A stretch of DNA of 64,000 nt, taken from NCBI GenBank assembly GCA_945859605.1, contig OX243814.1, positions 21,305,026-21,369,025 on the forward strand, written 5' to 3'. Origin of the DNA: Lumbricus rubellus (Eukaryota; Annelida; Clitellata; Crassiclitellata; Lumbricidae). Made by a program: the position numbers and the translations under genes. Under the pieces are notes generated by a model that saw only the letters and a list, made by a program, of their open reading frames with translations, did not search any database and was not told the origin of the DNA. Below are positions 45,891 to 57,262 of this stretch, one piece after another; within the stretch, counting starts at the first letter, position 1, and each line of letters begins with the position of its first letter.

Positions 45891-46650
45891 ATCAAAACCG
45901 CGCACACAAAACCGCGCACACAAAACCGCGCACACAAAAACGCGATTCACAAAACCGCGCACACTCAGAACCACGCACGATCACTACCGCGCACTATCAT
46001 AACCGCATTCAAGTATTTCAACATGCATCCAGCTTCTATTTCATATCTAAAAATACCTTCATCCAGCTTCCATTCCTTGACCGTTTTTCATCAATCCAGC
46101 TTCTATTTCATATCTAAAAATACCTCCATCCAGCTTCCATTTCTCATGCGTTATTTTCGTTAATCCAGCTTCTATTTCTATATAGAAATACCTCCATCCA
46201 GCTTCCATTTCTCATGCGTTATTTTCGTTAATCCAGCTTCTATTTTACCTGTAAAAGAACCTTCATCCAGCCTCAATTTCTCTTGCGTTTTTCATCAACC
46301 CAGCCTCCATGTCACCTCTAAATAATTTAATCCAGCTTCCATTTCTCAAGCGCTGGACCAGTTGTCTGTAGATAAGTTGTCGTTTGACGAGTTCTCTCTA
46401 GACCAGTTGTCGTGACATAAAAAGATGCTCAAAAAGAGTGGTTAGGATCGTCGACCAAATACTAGTTTCAAAGGAATGTTCGAAACCCATATCGAACGTT
46501 ACAATTTCGAATTTGAACAGATGCGCAAGCAAGCGTGGTTATGATAGTGCGCGGTAATGGTCGCGCGCGGTTCTGAGGGTGCGCGGTTTTGTGAATCGCG
46601 GTTTTGTGTGCGCGGTTTTGTGTGCGCGGTTTTGTGTGCGCGGTTTTGAT
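45891..46650. mobile_element. Foldback-like element 2 (AAAACCGCGCACAC arms)
   Basis: Arms 45891-46006 and 46535-46650 are near-perfect inverted copies of 116 bp. Each is made of tandem AAAACCGCGCACAC units followed by the same degenerate units in the same order. The 528-bp middle holds a second tandem array, listed separately. No ORF. The sequence is unrelated to the element at 44925 but the architecture is the same. Confidence 0.8.
46023..46360. repeat. Tandem repeat in the core of foldback-like element 2
   Basis: Imperfect units of about 65-70 bp, with ATCCAGCTTCYATTTC and TCATGCGTTATTTTCGTTAA blocks, repeated about five times. Confidence 0.85.
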
Positions 46651-46974
46651 GGTAAACCGTTTCTTTGCCCGTTGCCCTTTTCCCTTTGCCATTTGCAAAA
46701 CGCATGTATGTTGACGGCCTACAAACACAATGATCCGTACATTAAGTAATTTTTCAGCAATGATCGTCATAGATCACGTGCAATGATTATCAGGTTTGAC
46801 TGCAGTGAGACAGATTGATGAAGGTGTAGTACACTGTAGTAGCCTATACGATGATGATACTGATCAGGTTCGTCTTCCTCTTTTTTTCACCGATGACAAT
46901 GTGCGATGACAATGTACGATGACGATGTGCGACGTTAGAAGCAGAGGAGAAAGTGTGAGCAGCACTATAACCTA

Positions 46975-47095
46975 CAGGGTGGGCCATAAAAACGTAATCC
47001 CCTACGGTTTTTTACCAATATCTTCAGATGGCCGACCAGATCGTCGCCTCTACTTGTCGTCGTTGCTCAGTCACGTGTCGCTATGCGGCAGCCAT
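46975..47095 (+). mobile_element. Mariner-like terminus, element incomplete
   Basis: TA|CAGGGTGGGCCATAAAAACGTAATCCC is a typical mariner end preceded by TA. No opposite end was found. Confidence 0.4.
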
Positions 47096-47500
47096 TGAAC
47101 CGTGAACATGATGATAATGATGATGTCAACTGCTACTCTCGATATTGAAATCAGTTGATTGATAGGCCTATCTAAAATATGTTAGCGATCGAATAATAAT
47201 ATTATGCATGAAGCCTTTGATAATAATCAACATTCTTTGCTTTTTATTCGTCGACGCATGTCTATAATTATTGATGTTGAACTTTCAATTCATGATATTA
47301 TCGTGAATGATGCGTAGAGAAAATCTATTGCAGCTGTAGTCTCTCGTGAAATAGTGCTCTATGCAAATAAAAATAATTCTAACACACAGCTGCTATTTAT
47401 AGCAGACTGTACCCACTGCTGCATGTCTCTCTTATTGTCTGTGTGTCTATTTGTCTGTCCTTAGTGCCCAGGTCTACAACGATAGGTCCCACACACGCGC
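47096..47500. other. Non-coding spacer
   Basis: Nothing recognised. Confidence 0.5.
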
Positions 47501-47684
47501 GCGCACACAAGCACAGACACACACAAACACACACAAACACACACAAACACACACAAACACACAGACACACAAACACACAAACACGCACACACACAAACAC
47601 GCACACACACAAACACACAAGCACAAGCACACACAAACACGCACACACACAAACACACAAGCACAAGCACGAAAACACACCGAA
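47501..47684. repeat. (CA)n-rich compound microsatellite
   Basis: ACACACAAAC and ACGCACACAC blocks. Confidence 0.95.
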
Positions 47685-47959
47685 GTGCAAGTGTAGCGAA
47701 TAGAGCCATGACTAGCAGCTGGTTCTAAGACCGGTTTATCCACCATGATCAAAACGAGACATCGATTGGTTTTCCATGTCTTCAGCTGCTTGAGGCGGTT
47801 GGATGAAATCTAAGCAGGAAGCACAACATGTCTCATAGAGATGTCTCATGTCTGATGTCTCAATCGTTGGTTGCTTATGAGCTGTGAGCCACACTACAGC
47901 AGCAGTCTATGACGTTCTGCATGGAAGTGGCAGCAGACGACATGATGAGTGGTGAGGGC

Positions 47960-48200
47960 GAATTCATCAGAGTCCGAAAGGAAGGAAATAAGTAGTAGTA
48001 AAATAGCATCATCATCATTATCAAATGCAGAAGATGCATCAAAAAGAGCCAGAAGAGTAATCTGTGATTCATCCATAGCAGAATAGAGGTCAGAAAGAAG
48101 CGAAAAAAGAACAGTTTCAGTTGAGTGGTAAGCTCTAAATTCTAAAGGCAGATTGTCTGGGAGGTAGAAGGCTCGATTGCTCAAGAGAAGTTGCAAAGAA
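47960..48200 (-). mobile_element. LINE reverse-transcriptase fragment (CR1/Jockey-type)
   Basis: The minus-strand frame reads YHSTETVLFSLLSDLYSAMD, then TLLALFDASSAFDND. This matches the conserved HSTETALL...LLDxSAAFDTVDH region of CR1/Jockey-group LINE RT. Flanking frames are degraded, so it is a dead fragment. Confidence 0.7.
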
Positions 48201-48252
48201 CCACAGACAAAGGCACCAACCACAGCCAAAGACATGCACCAACATCAATAGC

Positions 48253-48386
48253 GTGATGATGATGATTATGATAATTATGATGATGATGACGACGACGACG
48301 ATGATGATGATGATGATGATGACGATGAAGATGTTGATGATGACGACGACGATGATGATGACGACTCCGACGATGACGACTCCGAC

Positions 48387-48421
<35 letters not shown>

Positions 48422-48446
48422 CGACGACGACGACGATGATGATGAT
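48253..48446. repeat. (GAT/GAC)n compound microsatellite
   Basis: Mixed GAT and GAC triplets with two CCGAC inserts. Confidence 0.97.
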
Positions 48447-48792
48447 ATCCGCAAGCAGCATGCAGACTGGTGTCTCTGCCTCTTGAAAGAAGGGTCATAA
48501 GAAACGACCCCACTGATTTTCATTCCCTCTTACATGTACAATTGTACAATTGTACATGCTGCTGGAAGGGGAAATAAAACGCAGAATGGCTCAAGATGGT
48601 TGACATTCAGATTGCGGACGAAAGAATACAGAGACATAACAGACAGATAGAGATATAAATAAATAAAAAATACATATAGACTGACGTAAATATAGCAGGC
48701 AGACAGAAAGACAGAACGTAGAAAACAGATCAATAGATGTATTATGCATTGGTGGATGCATTCATACACGATAGGATAGTTTATTGAATGCA
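48447..48792. other. Non-coding spacer
   Basis: Contains the small palindrome ACATGTACAATTGTACAATTGTACATG at about 48534-48560; no gene. Confidence 0.5.
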
Positions 48793-48866
48793 TGCATGGA
48801 TGGATGGATGGATGGATGGATGGATAGATGGATGGATGGATGGATGGATAGATGGATAGATGATTA
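48793..48866. repeat. (GGAT/AGAT)n microsatellite
   Basis: GGAT units with AGAT variants. Confidence 0.95.
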
Positions 48867-49160
48867 ATTGTCCGATTACTGAGATATAGGCCTATTGATA
48901 TGCAGATAGATAGACAAAATTAATGGATTAATTGATAGATAGATTGATTATTTGATTGACTGACATATTATCAAGTTTAGATACGGACCATACGGTACTA
49001 CATAAAGAAAACATGACTGGTGTCACAGCATCTTCTACTCGTACAATAGTTGTCATCTCAGTACAACAAGACTCAGGGCTTCAAGTTTAGACACACACAC
49101 ACATATTCATGAAGGTTTTTCCACAGAGGTTTTCAATTACTTTTATTCATCTGTTTCAGG

Positions 49161-49226
49161 TCAGGTCAGAGGTCAGAGGTCAGAGGTGATAGGTCAGAAG
49201 TCAAAGGTCAGAGATCAGAGGTGAGG
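49161..49226 (+). promoter_or_regulatory. Array of AGGTCA half-sites
   Basis: GGTCAGGTCAGAGGTCAGAG and so on gives about eight AGGTCA-like half-sites, several one base apart (DR1 spacing of nuclear-receptor elements). Found directly before the start codon; function not shown. Confidence 0.4.
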
Positions 49227-49312
49227 ATGTCTGAAGACAAGAAACATTTGAGTGTGCAGGTGCGAATGGACACGATGGAGGAAGGAAGACCGATGAAATA
49301 TGATCACTTCAT
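49161..49312 (+). CDS. First coding exon of a gene (possibly an alternative HVCN1 start)
   Basis: Acceptor TTCATCTGTTTCAG at 49147-49160, then 66 bases of AGGTCA-rich leader. The ATG at 49227 is in good context (GTGAGGATGT). 28 codons follow, beginning MSEDKKHLSVQVRMDTMEEG, and end at the strong donor TTCAT|GTAAGT (49312/49313) in phase 2. The coding part is non-repetitive and reads like a real N-terminus. HVCN1 exon 2 (62238) also starts in phase 2, and the join would give an in-frame ...KYDHF-I-VEKYKEHF. Membership in that gene is inference; it could belong to another gene whose later exons I did not find. Confidence 0.45.
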
Positions 49313-49372
49313 GTAAGTTTCTTTGAGCGCAAGTATGCATGTTGCAGGCTTATTAATTAATTAACTCATTCA

Positions 49373-49745
49373 TTCATTCATTCATTCAATCAATCGGAAA
49401 TTTATATAGCGCGCCTTCAGAAAAAAACTTATTCAGAGGCGCCCCCGGCTCCAGCACGCCCAAAAAGAACAGTTTTAAGTTTGGTTAGGAAGGATACTGG
49501 TAGAGTACCAGAGTGCAGACGTATAGTTCTAAGCCTAGGCCATTCCAGACCGCTGGGCCAATCACAAAGAAGGCTCGATTCTTCATGGTAGCAGTACGAG
49601 CAAAAGAGGACTCCCTTTTGAGAAGGGAGTAGTGGACGACATGACATCGATGGATAGGTATACCCAACGTATTTTTATGTGGCCAATGAGTCAAAATCCT
49701 ATCATATGGGTCGAACCTCCATGGCCTTAAAATAAAGGGCAAATT
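49373..49745 (-). mobile_element. LINE 3' end (CR1-like)
   Basis: The minus strand reads NRAFFVIGPAVWNGLGLEL and LTKLKTVLFGRAGAGGASE, the F(V)xGPxxWNxLP...LKTxLF pattern that ends many CR1/Jockey-type ORF2 proteins. A short 3' UTR follows with GCGCGCTATATAAATT and a (GAAT)n/(TTAA)n tail at 49400-49363. The frame is broken once. Confidence 0.72.
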
Positions 49746-49872
49746 AAGTCTCTCTTAAACTCAGAGCAGTTAATCATACAGCCAGTTTTTTTATACATCG
49801 ACTAAAATCAACAACTTGTAGTTTTACTCCGTGACATTTCCGAGGAAGAGTTATATATTATTTGACACCAGA

Positions 49873-50073
49873 TTAAATGTGTCCTAAGCATTTCTCGTCA
49901 TCCTGAATCAGGTTGCAGAACATCTCATCTCCGAACAGCTGACGAATCTGTGGACCCACAAAACCTCCTTCTTTAATTTTTGATTTGCTGAGTCGAAGGA
50001 ATTCGACAGCCAAGTACTTGAAGTTGAAAGCTGATCCAGTTCGATCCATGGATTTCACGTCGTTTTTCATCAA
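49873..50073 (-). pseudogene. Fragment of a repetitive, uncharacterised protein family (GPQIR motif)
   Basis: The minus-strand ORF has FKYLAVEFLRLSKSKIKEGG and FVGPQIRQLFGDEMF. As I recall, a KIKEGxFVGPQIRxL block is found in a large multicopy family of uncharacterised invertebrate proteins that appear to derive from mobile elements. It stops or slips after DDEKCLGHI, where the family would continue. Recognition is from memory and needs a search. Confidence 0.5.
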
Positions 50074-52660
50074 ACCAAGTTTGACGTGTATAGGCTACCG
50101 ACGGCAGAAGGAGTTTGTTCGCTGTCTATACCAGTGCTACATGTAAGCTTAGGCTATAGTCGTTGCGCACACTCTCCTTCCCCATCTCCTCCTTCTCCTC
50201 CTTCTCCTCCTCCTTTGTTCATTATTACAAAGTGATTGGCCTATGATCTAGGCTATTCATTTTCAAAACATTTTAAAGAAATTTTTCTTTTCGAAAATTT
50301 CGGCCCAACAGATAAGATGCGATTTTTATTTTATGTTTTCCAAAGGACGAGTTTTGACTTTTGCTAAAAATGAAATTAATCTGTAAATCTGGGCGCAACC
50401 ATTGGCGACGCGTGTGAGGTGGGAGGAAAGTGCCCTATAGAATTTATAAAGAATATATAATAAGAGTATATTTGCATTATTAAGTCTATTTTATATACCT
50501 ATAGACCTAAATATAATTATGTAATTACAGAAGTAGGATTTTGATGAGCAGTTGTTTGTAAGATCATTCATGCAGAACTGAACATGCCATGCGATTGCGA
50601 GACACTACATGTCTACAATGTAATCGTGCGAATAGTCAATTTCCATTCTGCAGATCAACTTTATAATTTAGTCGGTATGGCTTCTAGTTCGCTAGGGGGC
50701 CAACGTAAACAGACATGTTCGATTGACGATTGGTCTGGTCCAGTGTGATAATATTTATGCTCTAACTTTACAGGCTAGTTTGCTCGAGCGGCTACTGATC
50801 ATTGATCAATGTGTGATCATGGTGCATGGGTTTAATATTATGTTCGCTGATACTGGCGCACTCTAGCGAATAAAAAAACATCATTTATTTCCGTTTCAAA
50901 CTGTGCAACATCAACTGTGCCTGCTGAACAGTTTGTTTTTCCGAAAAAAACACATATTTATTCTCTTCAACAAAAATTCCAAACAGAATAAATCAAATTC
51001 AGTTAGACCAACCACCCTCATCCATGTAGACCTACTATAAATAAACCAACCTGCACTACATTGGACCAGCCTCCCCCGGCCTCAGACACGCTACCGGTTC
51101 TATTCACCATCGACGGCATGCACTCATCCAATGCCAGCTAATCCGATAATTGTGAGTCTCGATCAGATGAAAATGCAAAGTAGAAATGTATAAAAGTAGA
51201 AATGTAGAAATGTGGATGGGAGGTCAATGCACAGAATGACGATATCCGTTCTCGTGCTGCCATCTGGGGAATGTAACGGTGGTTCTGTTAATATCTATCA
51301 CAGTTGGGGGAATTGGTCACTGGTGGTCAGTCTCCTTATCTCACTCTTTATTTCTCTGCTGTAATGGACGCTGTATCGGAACATGAAAGAAGAGAGGTAC
51401 CCTGGGATTAGCTGCTGTACGAGGACGGTCTTATTGTTGCAGACTGGAAGGAGGCAGGGATGCGGACGGGGGGGGGGGGGGGTACTGATTGGTATGGTTT
51501 CTGGAGGAAGTGGGGGGAGGAGCGGGGAAATGTTGGACGGATTGGGCGGGTGCCGCTGATCCAGACATCGACGAAACTTTTTTGATGGATAATTTTTTAT
51601 TAAGATCTTTTTTAGTCTTTCATCAAAGATTTTCATTGAAAGTCTGAGGTAGTAGATTCTATACTTGTGGCAAACCCAGCCGCTGGCAGCTATTAATTCA
51701 AACCTGAAGGAAATTTATTGTCTTTGGACAAAAACCAGAAAAAATTTGCATTTTAGAATTTATTAAGTTCGTTAGTCTTAAAGCATAAACGTTTTTTAGT
51801 CAACGCAATTCACCATTGAAACAATTGGTCGCCTTAGCCTACTTCCCATCCCTAAACCCAGCAACTGTTTCATTCAAAAGTCCAGATTCTATAAGCATCT
51901 ATTCTACATGTATGGAACTCTATGCTCACAAGCTACACAATGTTAACCATAGGTCGGTTGGTGAGCATCGACTTTTCTAAAGTAGACAGATAGGCTTTTC
52001 TATAGCATATCATATCACCCATATTCGAGCAGATTCTATAATTATCACAGTGTGTGTGTGTGTGTTCGGTGCTGCTGTTGCCGTGCTTGTCATATGCAAT
52101 GGTCAAAGCAATAAATTAACTGCAAATGATTACACTGCAGGGGACTGAGACAAGGAAAGAGACATGGACAGAGATAATGCGCTATTGATCCAAGCATGCA
52201 GTGAGTAAATGAGACGCAGCAGCAGCAGCGGTGCAATGCATGTGATGTCGAGACAAATCTAATCTGATCTGAACGCAAAATCGATTCTTCTTTCTGTGGC
52301 AACACACAACAACACAACTCATGAGATAAATTATCTTATACAATTTTTTATAAGCCTATGACCCGAATGAACAACCATAATATGGAGAAACTGCAGTGTA
52401 TAATATTATTATAGGCTACACTGCAGTTCGGTGGTTTTCTAGAGAATAGTGACGGAGAATTTTAACCCTAAGGTGACGTTGCTGTTGCAGTTGCAACAGC
52501 AATTAGAAATTCTTATAGCGCCATCGAAAGAAGAATTTTCATGCACAGAATATAATTCTATGCTATATTAGCCTGTGAAAAGCCAATACGAAAAAACGAT
52601 GACGATTATACAAAACATAATTATGCAGAGAAGAGGAGACGACGAGTGGCCATGATATTT
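50074..52660. other. Long spacer, no supported gene
   Basis: Mostly AT-rich and unique. It has a G run at 51471-51482, a (TG)n run at 52051-52064, a short palindrome GATCATTGATCAATGTGTGATC at 50797, and a CTTATAGCGCCAT word at 52512 like a LINE 3' tail. An ORF on the minus strand at 51298-51636 has no family. Confidence 0.45.
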
Positions 52661-52689
52661 ATTTGCATGAGGAGGAGAAGGAGGAGGAG

Positions 52690-52724
<35 letters not shown>

Positions 52725-52830
52725 TGAGGAGGAGGAGGAGCAGGATGAGGAGGAGGAGGAGCAGGAGGAGGAGGAGGAGAAGGAGGAGGAGTAGGATGAG
52801 GAAGAGGAGGAAGAGGAGGAGTCGATGGAG
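52661..52830. repeat. (GGA)n purine tract
   Basis: GGA/GAA/GCA triplets; all ORFs across it are low-complexity artefacts. Confidence 0.95.
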
Positions 52831-52994
52831 ACAAGGACAGAGAAGGTGGGTTGGGAGGGGGTGCGGTGGCAGGTGAAGGAGGATGTCATCGAAAGTTGAC
52901 AGATTGCATCAGCTTCAGATTATCTCTGCATCACAAACTGCGCCAGAGGAGTCAAGTGATGACAGCAGCAGTCGTATAACTTCATAGCACGCAC

Positions 52995-53026
52995 ACACGC
53001 ACAACCTCCACACACACACACACACA

Positions 53027-53069
<43 letters not shown>

Positions 53070-53215
53070 ACCTCCACACACACACACACACACACAACCT
53101 CCACACTTACACGCCTACACACGCACACACCTACACCCACACGCACACACGCACACGCGCACAAACGAGCCACTCCACACGCACACACCTACACACGCAC
53201 ACACACATAAACTAA
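52995..53215. repeat. (CA)n compound microsatellite
   Basis: CA runs separated by ACAACCTCC and ACGCACAC blocks. Confidence 0.95.
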
Positions 53216-53795
53216 CGCAACGAGCCACATTCATGTCCGCTGCTGCTGTTGCAAAAGTCCCTGATCGGAATAAGAGTTGTTTAGCGATGAATGAAGAAGA
53301 AACGTTGGATTTGACATAATATAGCCCACACATAACGATCCTAACTGAAGACTGCCCTCTGCTCACACCACTTCACAGATAACTCCGCCACTGGTTGCAC
53401 TCTGCCAGTGCCAGTCCCAAGCCTGGATAAAGGAGAAGGGCGTCGCTAATGGTCTTTGCTACCACACAGTGACGATAATACACACACACACACTTCACAT
53501 ATACTGAAGTCCTACTTCTGGTCTAGCGTCCAGGTTATGACCGTCAACATAGGAAATATCACAGGATTGTATGTAAATGCCTTGTATTGCGTTGCTGCCG
53601 GTCTGTGGGACTCAGCCTAAATTATTATAATGTGGTATTTGGAGAAAGTATAGACCTGCATGTATAGCAGCTCAAAGCAGTTGGGTTTAATAATGGAAGT
53701 TTAACGACCGTGTATGACCAAAGGGCCTTTACAGTCTTAAACGATCCAGATTTTGAGACTTACATTGTCTGTATTTCAGTCTTCAGATAGATAAA
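53216..53795. other. Non-coding spacer, one LINE-like phrase
   Basis: CCAGTGCCAGTCCCAAGCCTGGATAAAGG...AGGGCGTCG at 53405-53447 is like a phrase often seen in non-LTR retrotransposon 3' regions. Nothing else recognised. Confidence 0.35.
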
Positions 53796-54557
53796 TGAGT
53801 TGATGAATGGATAGATGGGTGGGTGGGTGAATGGATGGGTGCGTGGATGGATGGATGAATGGATGGATGGATGAATGGATGGGTGGGTGAATGGATGGGT
53901 GCGTTGGTGGACGAATGGATGGATGGATGGATGGATGGGTGGATGAATGGATGGGTGGGTGAATGGATGGGTGCGTGGGTGGACGAATGGATGGATGGAT
54001 GGATGGATGGGTGGATGAATGGATGGGTGCGTTGGTGGACGAATGGATGGATGGATGGATGGATGGATGGGTGGATGAATGGATGGGTGGGTGAATGGAT
54101 GGGTGCGTTGGTGGACGAATGGATGGATGGATGGATGGATGGGTGGATGAATGGATGGGTGGGTGAATGGATGGGTGCGTGGATGGATGGATGAATGGAT
54201 GGATGGATGAATGGATGGGTGGGTGAATGGATGGGTGCGTTGGTGGACGAATGGATGGATGGATGGATGGATGGGTGGATGAATGGATGGGTGGGTGAAT
54301 GGATGGGTGCGTGGGTGGACGAATGGATGGGTGGATGGATGGATGGATGGATGGATGGGTGGATGAATGGATGGGTGGGTGAATGGATGGGTGCGTGGGT
54401 GGACGAATGGATGGGTGGATGGATGGATGGATGGATGGATGGGTGGATGAATGGATGGGTGGGTGAATGGATGGGTGGGTGAATGGATGGGTGCGTGGGT
54501 GGATGGATGGATGGGTGGGTGGATGAATGGATGGGTGGATGGATGGGTGAATAGATT
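53796..54557. repeat. Tetranucleotide-based higher-order array
   Basis: GGAT, GGGT, GAAT and related words are arranged in a higher-order unit of about 72 bp (plus 4-bp shifts). It reads as a Trp/Met/Gly-rich peptide repeat in one frame. Because 4 x 3 = 12, frames stay open; not considered coding. Confidence 0.95.
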
Positions 54558-54858
54558 TACATGAGCGGATGATCGATTGTGCGGACTATGTTTTCAGAAT
54601 TCAGTCAGTGAGATAGACTTGAAATCATTGAGAGATAGAAGCCACATAAAATAAATATAAAATAGACAGACGACTGAGATTCTACAGATGAAAGGATGAA
54701 AGGATGAATGAGACGACAGAACCAACTGACTTCAATCGAGCAGGCTGCAGTGTGCAATGCTATGCATCAGAAGCTCCATGCAGCAGCGTCTCTGCAAGAC
54801 GTATATGCTATAGTAGTATTATAGTAGCCTACATGCAGTCCATCGCTATAGCTGCAGA
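54558..54858. other. Non-coding spacer
   Basis: Nothing recognised apart from the target duplication of the next element at 54851-54858. Confidence 0.5.
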
Positions 54859-55158
54859 CATGGGCGTCCGCAGGAATTTTTTAGGGGGGCGCAAACTTTT
54901 AAATAATTGTCACATGGTTTAAATTTAATGGTTGACAGTTTCAATTTCCATATTATCACGAGAGAATCCTATAGCCTACCTATAAGTTATGCGCCCAAAG
55001 AAAGATATATAGGTTCAACTTGTAGAACGAATCGATAATCACATTGAAAAATCGTGTCGTAACAATCGCAACCAACTAATCTAGATTTATGTGCAACTAT
55101 GCGAAAAATCCAGAGGGGCGCACTTGCGCCCCCATGCGCCCCGCTGCGGACGCCCATG
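54859..55158. mobile_element. hAT-type MITE, copy 1 (300 bp)
   Basis: Terminal inverted repeat CATGGGCGTCCGCAG. A perfect 8-bp target duplication GCTGCAGA lies on both sides (54851-54858, 55159-55166). The interior matches copy 2 at 60107-60417 in opposite orientation. No ORF. Confidence 0.93.
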
Positions 55159-55517
55159 GCTGCAGAGTCACCATCGACCATAACTCAGGGCCATCTCTTC
55201 ACACATGACCAGATGCGCCCCGATTTTGACATGGTTTTCGTATTTTTTGTCAAATTTCATGAATGAAAGCAGATTCTCTGTTTTTCATTTTGCATTGAAC
55301 CAGAAGTGGCTCTTGTGTGTTTTAAAAGTTGACCTTTTAGCAATGCAAACTGCACAATGTACATGCAAAATATCTACACGGATTAATGAAGCATATATAT
55401 ATAGCCGACTTATTCATCTCCTTATTTCAATATTTTTTCAAGTCAGCTTTCGACTAAAACTGACTATTATTTAGACTCAGCAAAGGCCTCGGTGTCCCTC
55501 CTGCCACCGAAAACTTG
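55159..55517. other. Non-coding spacer
   Basis: An ORF at 55205-55474 (+) has no recognisable family. Nothing else seen. Confidence 0.45.
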
Positions 55518-55790
55518 CTACATCTATGGCCTTCTCATACATCTATAGCCTCATACATCTACAGTCTCATACATCTATAGCCTCATACATCTACAGTCTC
55601 ATACATCTATAGCCTCATACATCTGTAGCCTCATACATCTATAGCCTCATACATCTACAGCCTCATACATCTATAGCCTTATACATCTACAGTCTCATAC
55701 ATCTACAGTCTCATACATCTACAGTCTCATACATCTATAGCCTCATACATCTACAGCCTCATACATCTACAGCCTCATACATCTATAGCT
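55518..55790. repeat. 16-bp minisatellite, about 17 units
   Basis: Unit TCATACATCTATAGCC alternating with TCATACATCTACAGTC. Confidence 0.96.
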
Positions 55791-56068
55791 TCCTCGTACA
55801 TTTACCTCTTCAGTCTAGTCTTCGGTTGATCCAAAAGAAAGTGCGTATGAAAGTATGTGGGTATAATTGGTGTTGCTCGTTAAAAGAAAACCGTGTTTTT
55901 GAACTACTGGCGCTGTCGGTGTCCGGCTTAATGATGAGATGCGAGCAGCTAGCAATGATTGTCAGCGGCACGCGCTGCTTCCGACATCAGCTGCATCGAC
56001 TGACTCATACGCATGTATATACGATGGTTCTGTTCATCTACTGACACTGAATGTTGCGCCAGTCTTAT
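55791..56068. other. Non-coding spacer
   Basis: A small ORF at 55826-56044 (+) has no family support. Confidence 0.45.
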
Positions 56069-57103
56069 TATAGCGAACCTGGGTTTTCCCCCTGAGCCGT
56101 CCCCCTGGATTTCCCCCCCCCCCCAGGGTCATGTTCTGTTCCCGGCTTGTGTTCCCTAGGCTCCGCCTCCCGGCTTCTGTTCCCCGGCTTGTGTTCCCTA
56201 GGCTCCGCCTCCCGGCTTCTGTTCCTCGGCTTCTGTTCCCGGCTTGTGTTCCCTAGGCTCCGCCTCCCGGCTTCTGTTCCTCGGCTTGTGTTCTCCGGCT
56301 TGTGTTCCCGGCTTCTGTTCCCGGCTTGTGTTCCCTAGGCTCCGCCTCCCGGCTTCTGTTCCTCGGCTTGTGTTCTCCGGCTTCTGTTCCCGGCTTGTGT
56401 TCCCTAGACCCCGCCTCCCGGCTTTTGTTCCTCGGCTTGTGTTCTCCGGCTTGTGTTCCCGGCTTCTGTTCCCGGCTTGTGTTCCCTAGGCTCCGCCTCC
56501 CGGCTTCTGTTCCTCGGCTTGTGTTCTCCGGCTTCTGTTCCCGGCTTGTGTTCCCTAGGCTCCGCCTCCCGGCTTCTGTTCCTCGGCTTGTGTTCTCCGG
56601 CTTGTGTTCCCGGCTTCTGTTCCCGGCTTGTGTTCCCTAGGCTCCGCCTCCCGGCTTCTGTTCCTCGGCTTGTGTTCCCTAGGCCCCGCCTCCCGGCTGG
56701 GACAAGCTATAAATAGAGGACGAGAGGGAAGATCGTCAGTCAGCCTGAGAGAGAGTCGTTGTGGAGTCAGAGGGTCCGCCTGAGAGAGTCATTGTGAAGC
56801 CAGTTCGAAGCCTGTCGTTGTGAAGTTAGTCGGTCAGTCTGGGGTTCAGTTCCGCAGTGATAATTAGACAGTCGTTGCGTGCTTTAATTACGTGCTGCTA
56901 TCGTGAAGAGTTAATAAACTATCGAAAAGAACTCTGTGTCTTCAGTATTTCTCGTGGGGAAAAGACGTTCGGTGACTCTGGTTCGAATCGCCGTCGGCAG
57001 AAGTGGTGTAAGTCCTTCGAAATACCACGAAGGCCGAACTTACGCTCCCGGGGAGCGACACGCGTGCCTTACCATACACCGGCAGATCCCGTTTTACGTT
57101 ACA
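56069..57103 (+). mobile_element. Solo LTR of the 18.7-23.2 kb retrotransposon family
   Basis: Starts TATAGCGAACCTGGG and ends TTTTACGTTACA, aligning along its length with the 832-bp LTRs. It is 1035 bp because its U3 minisatellite (56130-56698) is expanded. A 4-bp direct repeat TTAT flanks it (56065-56068, 57104-57107), so it is a complete solo LTR left by LTR-LTR recombination. TATA box TATAAATA at 56708-56715 and poly(A) signal AATAAA at 56913-56918 are kept. It is diverged from the paired LTRs, hence older. Confidence 0.92.
56130..56698. repeat. Expanded U3 minisatellite in solo LTR
   Basis: Blocks of CGGCTTCTGTTCCTCGGCTT and CCTAGGCTCCGCCTC in a longer array than in the paired LTRs. Confidence 0.92.
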
Positions 57104-57251
57104 TTATATATGAGCAAGTGAGTCTGAAAATAGTTCGCCATTTGTTGGCTTCATTTTTTCTTCAATCCATAAAACCGCATCGTCGTCGTCGTCATCATCA
57201 TCTGAATCCGTCTTCGCTCGGTTGGTCAGTTGGTCGGTCGGTGCCTCTGGC

Positions 57252-57262
57252 TGCGCATGCGC
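57252..57262 (+). promoter_or_regulatory. NRF-1-like site TGCGCATGCGC
   Basis: Nearly full match to the palindromic NRF-1 consensus, 90 bp upstream of the HVCN1 ATG and downstream of the solo LTR. It fits a native TATA-less promoter in 57104-57351. Binding not shown. Confidence 0.4.

Noticed and set aside
52559..52890. Proline- and arginine-rich ORFs on both strands
   Set aside because: They are frames of the GGA tract at 52661-52830.
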